From Actinocorallia sp. API 0066 (GTDB lineage: Bacteria > Actinomycetota > Actinomycetes > Streptosporangiales > Streptosporangiaceae), in contig NZ_JAJLQY010000005.1 of NCBI RefSeq assembly GCF_020991275.1, positions 186,001-250,000 on the forward strand: a DNA stretch of 64,000 bases, in the 5' to 3' direction. Position 1 is the stretch's first letter; each line of letters starts with the position of its first letter. The notes beneath the pieces were generated by a model. The model did not search any database and was not told the origin of the DNA. It saw only the letters and a program-made list of their open reading frames with translations. Of this stretch, positions 27,199-35,244 are shown in pieces. The position numbers were made by a program, and so were the translations under genes.

Positions 27199-28137
27199 GT
27201 TCGTTCCCTCCGTCCTGGCGACCGGGCAGGTGGTCTCGCGGGTGCAGCGCAGGGGCCGGTATCTGCCGGAGTCGATGAGGCATCCCGGCAAGATGCTGCC
27301 CTCGATCGCCAGAGCCGTCATCGGCGCCTACACCGAGCCGGGTGACCTGATGGTCGATCCGATGTGCGGGATCGGCACGACCCTCGTGGAAGCCGTCCAC
27401 CTCGGCCGCGATGCCGTCGGGATGGAGTACGAGGCCGACTTCGCGAACCTGAGCGTCCGCAACCTGCTGCACGCGGCTGCCCAGGGAGCCTCTGGGCAGC
27501 CGAGGGTGGTGTGCGGCGGATGCGCGGAACACCGCCGCCGTGTGCTCGGACCTGCACGGCAAGGCCGCGCTCGTGCTCACTTCGCCGCCGTACGGGGCGA
27601 GCACGCACGGGCAGGTCAGGTCGGAGATCCGGGATGGTGACGGCGGTCCTGTGAGCAAGTGGGACCACCGCTACTCCGAGGACCGCTCCAACCTCGCTTA
27701 CCGGCGGTTCCCCGCGTTGATCGAGGGGTTCGGGCAGATCCTCGCCGGGTCGTCCCTGCTGCTTCGGCCCGGTGGTGTTCTGGCGGTGACGACCCGTCCG
27801 TTCCGGGTGAAGGGAGAGCTGGTCGACCTGCCCGGAGAGGTCCTCGCCGCGGCCGAGAACGCCGGCCTCGTCCTGCAAGCGCGTCTGGCCGCGCTGCTGT
27901 GCGGGATCAAGGACGGGCAACTGGTCGCGCGGGCGAGCTTCTTCCAGATCCTCGAAAACCCGACGCAACCGCGCCGCCGGACGGCCCGTCTGCGCGAGCG
28001 CCCACGAAGACCTCCTGGTCTTCCAGCGGGCCGACTCGGCCCGAGGAGGCGACGACTTGACATGCGGAAACGAGGTCGGTGTCGATACCCGTCCCGGCCG
28101 CACGGCGGCCACCGGCAGAGGAGAGGGCAGGCCGTGA
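27191..28137 (+). pseudogene. N4/N6-type DNA methyltransferase (TRM11-like), two frameshifts
   Basis: From ATG 27191: LMVDPMCGIGTTLVEAVHLG (motif I), then in the shifted frame ALVLTSPPYGASTHGQVRSE (motif IV SPPY), FGQILAGSSLLLRPGGVLAV and TRPFRVKGELVDLPGEVLAA. Insertions of one G near 27518 and one C near 27958 break it; restoring both gives one frame ending AHEDLLVFQRADSARG and a TGA at 28135-28137 that overlaps the next ATG (TGATG). That overlap strongly supports the reconstructed frame. It would methylate exocyclic amines of cytosine or adenine. Confidence 0.75.
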
Positions 28138-28487
28138 TGCGCATCGCCTTCTACGGGCGCATCGACGACTGGCACGGCGCAGAGATGCGGATCATGAAGC
28201 AGCGCGAGCTCTGCCAACGGGTCCTCAACCCCTGTGAGCAGATCACCACGGTCTTCTTCGACGTCGGGGAATCGGATCTTCTTCCCGAAGGATTCGCCCT
28301 AGGGCGCGACGGCTCCATGACCGACCTGCTGCGCGAAGCCCGCGACCCTTTCAGGCGCTTCGACCTCGTCATCGCCCGCTCCAGCGACCGCCTGGAACAC
28401 CGCGGCGTCCACTACAGCACGGTCCTGCTCCGGCTCACCACCGCCGGCGTCCCCGTCCGGGTCGCCCGGCGGCTCTCCTTTGCCTGA
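28137..28487 (+). CDS. Small serine-recombinase-like protein lacking the catalytic Ser
   Basis: 116 residues from ATG 28137 with GGAGAGGGCAGG upstream. It reads as a resolvase N-terminal domain (MRIAFYGRIDDWHGAEMRIM, later VFFDVGESDLLPEG and RRFDLVIARSSDRLEHRGVH), but at the catalytic Ser position, where family members have GRxS, it has GR-I-D-D. It has no C-terminal DNA-binding region. It overlaps the methyltransferase stop (TGATG) and the next recombinase start by 8 bases, so it is translated together with the large recombinase. A regulatory or directionality role is possible; a degenerate copy is the alternative. Confidence 0.6.
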   Translation: MRIAFYGRIDDWHGAEMRIMKQRELCQRVLNPCEQITTVFFDVGESDLLPEGFALGRDGSMTDLLREARDPFRRFDLVIARSSDRLEHRGVHYSTVLLRLTTAGVPVRVARRLSFA

Positions 28488-30346
28488 ACCCGCGAGGACG
28501 GGCTCACCCGAGGGTGTGCCCGTCCTGTCCTTCCGCTTCCACATCGCCGCACCCCAGCAGCACTCACCGATCCCACTCGATGCCATCAGCGCCGGGACGG
28601 GAGGCCGACGTGCGCAGCTGATCGGCTACGACGCGTTCGCCGCCGACCGGCTCCTGCGGGTCGCGTTCGCAGGGCGGACCTCGACCGACGACCTGCAAGA
28701 CCCGGTGACGTCGTTGCTCCGGCAGCTCAGCAACTCCCAAGCCGCCCTACCTCCCGGCGGGGCGATGGTCGCCTACTTCTACGACGTCGAATCCGGCCGG
28801 AAGGCACTCGACGCACGCGGCCACGGCCGAGGACACGAGCGCTTCAACATCCCCATCCCCCGCGACGGAGGCATCCAGGACCTCCTGGCCGAAGCCCGCC
28901 AACCCGACCGGCGGTTCGACGCCGTCATCTGCGAGGACATCGCCCGCATCGGAAGACGCAGCCACGTGTCCCAGGAGATCGAAACCCTCCTGGAGCGCGC
29001 CGGGGTACTCCTGATCGCGGCCGACGAACCGTTGATCACCAGCGGGAAGCGCGCGACCCAGCCCCTCACCCGCCGCGTCAAGCAGGGCGTCTCTGAGTGG
29101 TACGTCTTGGAGCTGCTGGAGAAGTCCTGGGATGGGCTCAGCACCCACTCCCACATGGGCTACAACATCGGCAAACCTCCCTATGGGTACCTCAAGCACG
29201 ACGTCCCGCACCCCATCGCCTCACGCCGCGAGCAAGGAGCCACCAAGCACACCTCAAGACCGACCCGCTGAAAGCGCCCGTCGTCGCCCGGATCTTCGAC
29301 CTCCGCGTGGCCGAGAAGCTCGGCTACAAGGCCATCGCCGCCGAACTGAACCGAGACCTCGTCCTCAACCCGCCGCCCGCCCCCGTCGATCCCTCCCGCG
29401 CGGTCGGCCAATGGACCGAGTCCTCGGTGCGCGAAGTCATCATCAACCCGAAGTACACCGGCTACATGGTCTTCAACCGCGAGGCCACCAAGACCGACAG
29501 CGGCAAGCTCAACCCACCCGAAAAGTGGGTGTGGTCCGCCGAGCCCTCACACGAGGCGATCGTCTCGCTGGACATCTGGACGTCCGCCCAGAGCATCAAC
29601 AAGAAACGGCAGCGATCCCGCATCGAAGACGGCAACTCCCACCCCGACACCCAGCGCACCTACCTCCTGCGCTCCTACATCCGCTGCCACCTCTGCGGGC
29701 GGCTCATGGGAGGCAAGGACTCGCGCGGCAACACCTACTACGTCTGCCGACCCGGCCGCGGCCGCATCCCCGAGGGACACCCCAAAAGCATCTGGGTCCG
29801 CGAGGAACCCTTCATTCAGGGCATCAGCGACTTCTTCGCCGCACACATCTTCGGCCCCAACCGAGCGCTCCTACTCAAGGACGTCCTCGACCAGGCCGCA
29901 CTCGCCGCCACCCGAGAACACGCCGAACAGCTCGCACGGCTCCAAGCCCACATCGACGACCTCGACGCACGCCGCGCCCGGCTCATGCGCCGCCTCGAAG
30001 ACCCCGACTGCTCCGGCGAGTTCGCCCGCGAAATCGACGCCCGCACCACCCAGCTCGCCCAAGACCGACGGGCCAAAGCCGCCGAACTCCGAAACCTCAA
30101 CAACCAGCAACCGCCCACCCAGAACCCCGAACTCCTCGACTTCGTCCCGCAGGTCCGAGTCGGCCTGACCGCGATGCCCGAGGCTGTCCTGCGGCAGCTC
30201 TACGACGCCTTCAACCTGGAGATCATTTACGATCACATCACTGACCGGGCGGAGATCACCCTCACCATGACCGCCGAAACCACACCCACCATCCAACGCG
30301 CCACCCACACCGCCATCCGAACCACCCAAAGCGACCAAAACGCAGA

Positions 30347-30370
30347 AACCCCGGAGAAAACTCCGGGGTT
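30347..30370 (+). terminator. Perfect 10-bp hairpin inside the recombinase end
   Basis: AACCCCGGAG and CTCCGGGGTT pair perfectly with an AAAA loop, 14 bases before the tRNA 3' end. It lies inside the nominal reading frame, whose last codons run antisense over the tRNA. It could terminate either strand. A decayed copy is visible at ~2773-2796. Confidence 0.65.
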
Positions 30371-30383
30371 GCGGGGATTTGGG

Positions 30384-30401
30384 TGGTACCCCCAACGGGA
30401 T
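30384..30401. repeat. Right attachment-site copy (tRNA-Glu 3' end)
   Basis: 18 bp matching 2809-2826 at 17 positions; together they bound the element. Homology in fact extends left through the recombinase tail (2650-2808 versus ~30217-30383). Confidence 0.75.
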
Positions 30402-30459
30402 TCGAACCCGTGCTACCGCCTTGAAAGGGCGGCGTCCTAGGCCACTAGACGATGAGGGC
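30384..30459 (-). tRNA. tRNA-Glu (UUC), CCA encoded
   Basis: Minus-strand cloverleaf: 5' acceptor GCCCTCA pairs (with two G-U pairs) with TGGGGGT, the D-arm contains CTAGTGGCCTAGG, the anticodon loop CTTTCAA gives UUC, and the T arm is CGGG-TTCGAAT-CCCG. The discriminator A at 30387 is followed by encoded CCA (30386-30384). Its 3' end points left, into the element. It serves as the attachment site. Confidence 0.92.
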
Positions 30460-30510
30460 TGGTCGTTGGGGTCAGTGTACGGGACGGGGGTGGGGAAGGC
30501 GTAATCGGTA

Positions 30511-31974
30511 TCAGCGGCTGGGGGTGGTGGAGGGGGACGGGAGGGGGGTGGGGGCGGGGGCCAGGTGGCGTTCGACTTGGACGGACTGTTCGCCTAGGCC
30601 GCCGAGGGTGAAGTCGTCCCACGCTTGGAGGGTGTGGGTGGTGCGGTTGAAGTAGAGGAGGCTGAGGTTGATCTTTGTGGGGGACTCGTGTTCGAGGCCG
30701 CGTAGGCCGGCGGCGCCGGTGGAGCCCTGGGTGAACAGGAGGGTGCCGTTCGGGAGGGTCTCGGTGCCTCGGCGGTGGGTGTGGCCCGCGAGGACGAGCG
30801 GTGTGAGGCCGTCCAGGGGACGGGCCTGGGCGGGGTCGTGTACGACGGCGACAGCGGGCGGCTTGGGCAGGCCGCGCAGGGTTTCGGCGTTAAGGAGACC
30901 CTGTGCCTCCAGTGCGCTGGAGGGGAGGTTGTCGTGGTCGTTGGTCTTGTCGGGCGTGAAGCGGGGGTCGCCCGCGCCGTAGATGAGGAGGCCGCCGACC
31001 TCCTGTGCGCGGTCGTCGAGCACGACGGTGTTCTTCAGCTTGGCGACGGCGGCCTCGGTGCCCTTGGAGTCGTGGTTGCCTCGGACGAAGACGTAAGGGA
31101 CCTTGATGGTGTTGATGTTGGCGACGAACCTGTCTTCGGGCCGTGAGCCGTGGTCGGTGAGGTCGCCGGAGTCGATGACGAGGTCCACCTGGAACTGTTC
31201 GGTGATGTTCCGGATGACGTCGAAAGCGAGCGGATTGAGGTGGATGTCCGCGACGTGCAGGACGCGCACCGTGTCGGGGTCCGGGGTGTAGATGGGCAGG
31301 GTCGAGGTGGTCGCGTACAGCTCGGACACGTTTCCGACGAGTTTGGCGAGCATGCCCCGGTATTCGGCGAACCTGTCGATGACGGACTGGGCGTCGCCGA
31401 CGAGCTGTGGCGCGTTCGCCAGCAGACCCGTGTAGCGGGGTTCGGCCACGGACGACGGGCGGAACGTCCCCCAGGCGAGGCCGGAGAAGCCCGTCATAAG
31501 GAGAAGGGAAGCCAACGTAGCGCTGAGGACGGCTTTCCAGTCACGGTAGAGAGCGAGTGCCAGCAGGGCCGTCAAAGCGAGAGCTGCCACTACGGCGCGG
31601 ATGGCGAGCCAGACGACGCCGTGCCGGACCTCGTCGGTGATCTTCGCTTCGAGGGTCTGGATCTTGGCGGGGTCGTTGATGAACGCCTGGGTGGCGGCCG
31701 GGCGCAGCCGGGTGATCTGGGCCTTGAGCACGAGTGGCCCGTGGTGCGAGTCGAGGCGCAGCGAGCCGAGCGGGGGCACCTCGACCTCGGTTCCGCCCTC
31801 GGGCGACAGGGACAGGCTCAGCGACGCGTCAGCGGGCCCGACGGGCGTCTCGATCCGGCCGCCGGCGAGCAGGCCGACGAGAGTGCCGAGGACGGCCACG
31901 GCGACGAGGGAACTCCACCGAGCGGTGCGGCGGTTGAAGACCGTGGAGACGACCCGGGAAAGGAGACGGCGCAT
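30511..31974 (-). CDS. Membrane-anchored metallophosphoesterase
   Basis: 487 residues from ATG 31974. N-terminal membrane helix (SLVAVAVLGTLVGLLAGG at ~22-40), an exposed region, then two more hydrophobic segments (WLAIRAVVAALALTALLALA; VLSATLASLLLMTGFSGLAW) at ~125-170. The catalytic domain follows: VLHVADIHLNP (D-x-H), LVIDSGDLTDHG (GDxx), FVRGNHDSKG (GNHD), VVHDPAQ and LAGHTHRRG (GHTH), the complete two-metal site. The catalytic part should face the outside or cell surface; the substrate is unknown. The start codon overlaps that of the divergent zincin, so both starts share one CATG. Confidence 0.85.
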   Translation of the reverse strand: MRRLLSRVVSTVFNRRTARWSSLVAVAVLGTLVGLLAGGRIETPVGPADASLSLSLSPEGGTEVEVPPLGSLRLDSHHGPLVLKAQITRLRPAATQAFINDPAKIQTLEAKITDEVRHGVVWLAIRAVVAALALTALLALALYRDWKAVLSATLASLLLMTGFSGLAWGTFRPSSVAEPRYTGLLANAPQLVGDAQSVIDRFAEYRGMLAKLVGNVSELYATTSTLPIYTPDPDTVRVLHVADIHLNPLAFDVIRNITEQFQVDLVIDSGDLTDHGSRPEDRFVANINTIKVPYVFVRGNHDSKGTEAAVAKLKNTVVLDDRAQEVGGLLIYGAGDPRFTPDKTNDHDNLPSSALEAQGLLNAETLRGLPKPPAVAVVHDPAQARPLDGLTPLVLAGHTHRRGTETLPNGTLLFTQGSTGAAGLRGLEHESPTKINLSLLYFNRTTHTLQAWDDFTLGGLGEQSVQVERHLAPAPTPLPSPSTTPSR

Positions 31975-32314
31975 GGTGGAGGCGTCGGAGGCTGAGTTCG
32001 AGGAGCTGGTGTCGGAGGCATTGGACACGATTCCTCCGGGTTTGACGGGGATGATGAAGAACGTGGTGATTGTCGTGGTGGACGAGGCACCGGAACCGGG
32101 CCTGCTCGGCCTGTATACCGGTATTCCGCTGACGGAACGGGGCGACTGGTACGGAGGAGTCCTGCCCGACACGATCGAGATCTACCGCGCGGAGCACCTG
32201 GCGATCTGTGACGATCGCGACCAACTCCGCGAGGAGATCGCGGTGACCGTCGTCCACGAGATCGCCCACCACTTCGGCATCGACGACGAGAGGCTCCACG
32301 CACTCGGCTGGTGA
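31973..32314 (+). CDS. Metallopeptidase-family (zincin-like, DUF1025 type) protein
   Basis: 113 residues from ATG 31973 with AAGGAG nine bases upstream. Small zincin with VTVVHEIAHHFGIDDERLHA, an HExxH motif followed by conserved Asp, close to the C-terminus, and MMKNVVIVVVDEAPEP earlier. This actinobacterial family sits in chromosomal cores; a role is not established. It is divergent from the phosphoesterase, and its ribosome site lies inside that gene's first codons. Confidence 0.85.
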   Translation: MVEASEAEFEELVSEALDTIPPGLTGMMKNVVIVVVDEAPEPGLLGLYTGIPLTERGDWYGGVLPDTIEIYRAEHLAICDDRDQLREEIAVTVVHEIAHHFGIDDERLHALGW

Positions 32315-32410
32315 ACGCCGCGAAAGCCCTGGGAATTTCAGCACATTCGGTCACCTGGTTGCGACGCTACGTGATTTGATGTCGAGAAATCGACTTGTGG
32401 CGGGCAGAGC

Positions 32411-33691
32411 ATGGGCAGGCACAGGCGTCCACCTGAGAAACGGGTCACCTACCGGGAAGTGTTCGCGGACGGCGAGTTCCGCCGTCTCTGGGCGGCGCAG
32501 ACGCTCAGTTCACTAGGCGACCAACTGGCACAGGTGGCGTTGGCGGTCCTCGTCTATGACCGCACCCAGAGTCCTCTCCTTACGGCGCTCACCTACGCGC
32601 TGACGTACCTGCCGCCCATCATGGGCGGGCCCGTCCTGTCGGGCCTGGCCGACCACTTCCCGCGGCGCAGGGTGATGGTCGTCAGCGACGTCGTCCGCAT
32701 GGGGTTCATGGGCGTGATGGCCCTGAACGGGATGCCCTTCTGGTCCCTGTGCGTGCTCATCTTCCTGACGATCCTGATGGCGTCGCCCTTCTCCGCGGCC
32801 AGGGCCGCTCTGCTGCCTGACGTTTTGGAAGGTGACAAGTACGTCCTCGGGGCGGCCATCACGAACATCACGCACCAGGCGTGTCAGATGATCGGGTTCA
32901 TCGCGGGCGGCGCGTTGGTGGCGTTCGTCGGGACACGTGAGGCGCTCATCGTCAACGCGCTGACGTTCCTGTTCTCGGCGCTCGTCCTGATCGGGCTCAA
33001 GCACCGTCCCGCGCCTACGCACGCCCGTACGCGGCTGCGCCTGTGGGGCGGGACGCGCGAGGGCGCCAAGATGGTCTTCGGTGACCGCACCCTGCGCAGC
33101 CTCGTCAGCTTCGCCTGGCTGTGCTCGTTCTACACCGTCCCCGAAGGGCTGGCCGCGCCCTACGGGGCGACGTTCGGGGACGATCCGCTGTACGTGGGCG
33201 TCCTCATGGCGGCGATGCCCACCGGGATGGTGGCGGGCAGCTTCGTCTTCTCGCGCTTCGTCCGGCCCATGGGGCGGATCAAGGCGATGGGGTGGATGTC
33301 GATACTGGCCTGCGCGCCTCTGGTGCTCTGCGGGCTGGATCCGGGGTTCCCGATGACGGTCCTGCTGTGGGGGCTGTCCGGCGTCGGCAGCGCCTACCAG
33401 GTGGCCGCCAACACCGCGTTCGTGTCCGCCGTTCCGCCGGAGGGGCGCGGACGGGCGTTCGGGCTGGCCCAGTCGGGGATCCTGGCGGGTCAGGGCCTGG
33501 GGATCCTCGTGGGGGGCGCGCTGGCCCAGGTGATCGGGCCGCAGACGGTCGTCGCGCTCGCCGGGATGGCGGGACTGTCCACGGCCGCGATCCTGTCCCT
33601 CGTGTGGACGAGGGTGCGCGGGGACGTCATGGGCGTCGTGCTCGCCCCGTCGGTCCCCGCGAGGAAGGTCACTGCCCCTTCTTCTTGTTGA
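32411..33691 (+). CDS. MFS transporter
   Basis: 426 residues with twelve predicted membrane helices and the start typical of actinobacterial exporters (EVFADGEFRRLWAAQTLSSL, GDQLAQVALAVLVYDRT). The cytoplasmic loop 2-3 has VLSGLADHFPRRRVMVVSD, the MFS motif-A region. Substrate unknown; drug or metabolite export is likely. The C-terminal end overlaps the convergent PspC gene by 23 bases. Confidence 0.85.
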   Translation: MGRHRRPPEKRVTYREVFADGEFRRLWAAQTLSSLGDQLAQVALAVLVYDRTQSPLLTALTYALTYLPPIMGGPVLSGLADHFPRRRVMVVSDVVRMGFMGVMALNGMPFWSLCVLIFLTILMASPFSAARAALLPDVLEGDKYVLGAAITNITHQACQMIGFIAGGALVAFVGTREALIVNALTFLFSALVLIGLKHRPAPTHARTRLRLWGGTREGAKMVFGDRTLRSLVSFAWLCSFYTVPEGLAAPYGATFGDDPLYVGVLMAAMPTGMVAGSFVFSRFVRPMGRIKAMGWMSILACAPLVLCGLDPGFPMTVLLWGLSGVGSAYQVAANTAFVSAVPPEGRGRAFGLAQSGILAGQGLGILVGGALAQVIGPQTVVALAGMAGLSTAAILSLVWTRVRGDVMGVVLAPSVPARKVTAPSSC

Positions 33692-33968
33692 GCGCGTCGG
33701 AGGTCTTGTTGAGCGCCTCCTGGACCTGGGGCTTGTTGAACCACCTCTGGGCGATCGAGGAGGTCTCGCCCTGCGCCGGGATGAGGAGCCAGGCGAGGAC
33801 GTACAGGACCGGGATAGCGAGGCCGAAGCCTACGGCCGTGCCGATGACGGCGGTGCCGGCGACGGCGAGGCGGGTGATGTTGAGGTCGAGGTTGGTCCGC
33901 GCCGAGATGGTGGCGCAGATTCCGGCGAGCATCTTGTTGTCCGTCTTGCGGTACAGGTTCGCGTTCAT
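33669..33968 (-). CDS. PspC-domain membrane protein
   Basis: 99 residues. NLYRKTDNKMLAGICATISA is the typical PspC start, followed by LDLNITRLAVAGTAVIGTAV and a hydrophobic helix (AVGFGLAIPVLYVLAWLLIP). The C-terminal tail is polar, rich in Lys/Asn/Gln. PspC proteins sit in the membrane and take part in envelope-stress responses in some bacteria; in actinomycetes the role is open. Convergent and overlapping with the MFS gene. Confidence 0.85.
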   Translation of the reverse strand: MNANLYRKTDNKMLAGICATISARTNLDLNITRLAVAGTAVIGTAVGFGLAIPVLYVLAWLLIPAQGETSSIAQRWFNKPQVQEALNKTSDALNKKKGQ

Positions 33969-34081
33969 GTCTTAAGAGTGCCCTTCGACCCGCCCCGTCC
34001 GCATCGGGGAAGGTCCCTGAGCGCACCCTGATCCGGCCCCCTGAGTAAGCTCGCCAGGGTCTCACCCCGGGAGGAAGCGCC

Positions 34082-35236
34082 ATGGACGTACTGCGGATCG
34101 ACGACCTGCTCCATGAGGACGAACGACTCGTACGCGACACCGTCCGCGCCTTCCGGAACGAGGCCATCGACCCCTATGTGGCCGACTGGTTCGAAACCGG
34201 GACGCTGCCCGTCCGGGAGCTGGCGCGGGCGATGGGCGGGCTCGGGCTCTTCGGGATGCACCTACGGGGTTACGGGTGTGCCGGGTCCAGTGCCGTCGCC
34301 TACGGGATCGCGTGCAGGGAGCTGGAGGCGGCCGATAGCGGGTTGCGCTCCTTCGTGTCGGTGCAGGGCTCCCTGGCCATGGCGGCCATCCACAAGTACG
34401 GCTCGGAGGAACAGAAGCAGAAGTGGCTGCCTGGGATGGCGTCGGGTGAGCTGATCGGGTGCTTCGGCCTTACCGAGCCCGACCACGGCTCCGACCCTGG
34501 CTCGATGCGCACCTACGCGCGGCGCGACGGCTCCGACTGGGTGCTCAACGGCGCCAAGATGTGGATCACGAACGGGTCCGTCGCGGACGTGGCCGTCGTC
34601 TGGGCGCGCACCGAGGAGGGCGTCAACGGGTTCCTCGTGCCCGCCGACACCCCTGGATTCACCCGTTCGGACATCAAGCGCAAGCTCTCCCTGCGCGCCT
34701 CCGTCACGTCCGAGCTGGCCTTCGACGACGTCCGGCTGCCCGCCGACGCGCTGCTTCCGGAGGCCAAGGGGTTGAAAGCGCCGCTCGGGTGCCTGGCGGA
34801 GGCGAGGTTCGGGATCATCTTCGGCGTCGTCGGCGCCGGGCGGTCCTGCTACGAGACGGCGGTCGACTACGCGCGGACCCGCGAGCAGTTCGGCAAGCCC
34901 ATCGGCGGCTTCCAGCTGACCCAGGAGAAGCTCGCGTGGATGGAGGTGGCCCTGGGGCAGGCCGGGCTCACCGCGCTCCACATCGGCCGTCTCAAGGACG
35001 CGGGGAAGGTCACCGCGCAGCAGATCTCGTTCGGCAAGCTCGCGAACGTGCGGACGGCCCTGGACGTCGCCCGGCAGGCCAGGACGATCCTGGGCGCGAA
35101 CGGCGTGACGCTGGAGTACCCCGTCATCAGGCACGCCAACAACCTGGAGTCGGTGCTCACCTACGAGGGCACCCAGGAGATCCACACGCTCGTGCTGGGC
35201 GAGGCCATCACCGGGATCGCCGCCTACCGGGGCTGA
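34082..35236 (+). CDS. Acyl-CoA dehydrogenase, glutaryl-CoA dehydrogenase-like
   Basis: 384 residues, full length for an acyl-CoA dehydrogenase (FAD-dependent alpha,beta-oxidation of an acyl-CoA). GLTEPDHGSDPGSM and WITNGSVADVAVVWARTEEG form the flavin site; GVTLEYPVIRHANNLESVLT and TYEGTQEIHTLVLGEAITGI carry the catalytic Glu of YEGTQEI. LRSFVSVQGSLAMAAIHKYG matches the glutaryl-CoA dehydrogenase pattern that binds the distal carboxylate. Good match to GcdH, which also decarboxylates to crotonyl-CoA in lysine/tryptophan degradation. GGGAGGAAG lies near the start. Confidence 0.82.
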   Translation: MDVLRIDDLLHEDERLVRDTVRAFRNEAIDPYVADWFETGTLPVRELARAMGGLGLFGMHLRGYGCAGSSAVAYGIACRELEAADSGLRSFVSVQGSLAMAAIHKYGSEEQKQKWLPGMASGELIGCFGLTEPDHGSDPGSMRTYARRDGSDWVLNGAKMWITNGSVADVAVVWARTEEGVNGFLVPADTPGFTRSDIKRKLSLRASVTSELAFDDVRLPADALLPEAKGLKAPLGCLAEARFGIIFGVVGAGRSCYETAVDYARTREQFGKPIGGFQLTQEKLAWMEVALGQAGLTALHIGRLKDAGKVTAQQISFGKLANVRTALDVARQARTILGANGVTLEYPVIRHANNLESVLTYEGTQEIHTLVLGEAITGIAAYRG

Positions 35237-35244
35237 CGGGCGCG

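Larger units (their letters stand above)
2809..30401. mobile_element. Integrative element (decayed conjugative element) in tRNA-Glu, about 27.6 kb
   Basis: Bounded by an 18-bp near-perfect direct repeat derived from the 3' end of tRNA-Glu, with a serine-recombinase gene beside the intact tRNA at the right. Cargo: a restriction-modification/defence island (3.1-11.6 kb), lanthipeptide-type enzymes, type IV secretion genes (pilin-like, VirB6-like, PrgI, VirB4, VirD4-like), AbiV and PIN proteins, and methyltransferases. No relaxase gene is recognisable, and most conjugation genes and the recombinase are frameshifted, so it is probably immobile. A recombinase-tail remnant left of the left repeat points to an earlier tandem array. 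Confidence 0.7.
28480..30440 (+). pseudogene. Large serine recombinase/integrase of the tRNA-Glu element, frameshifted near 29250
   Basis: N-terminal resolvase domain with LLRVAFAGRTSTDDLQDPVT (catalytic Ser in GRTS), YFYDVESGRKALD and FDAVICEDIARIGRRS, then the recombinase domain (LLEKSWDGLSTHSHMGYNIG, GYNIGKPPYGYLKHD). Near 29250 one base is missing; the next frame continues LKAPVVARIFDLRVAEKLGY, YIRCHLCGRLMGGKDSRGNT (zinc-ribbon Cys pair), a coiled coil and an FNLEIIYDHITDRAEI tail. The frame reads through the hairpin at 30347 and antisense across tRNA-Glu to a TAG at 30440. The TTG at 28480 is uncertain as the start. It should catalyse integration at tRNA-Glu; the frameshift implies loss of mobility. 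Confidence 0.82.
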
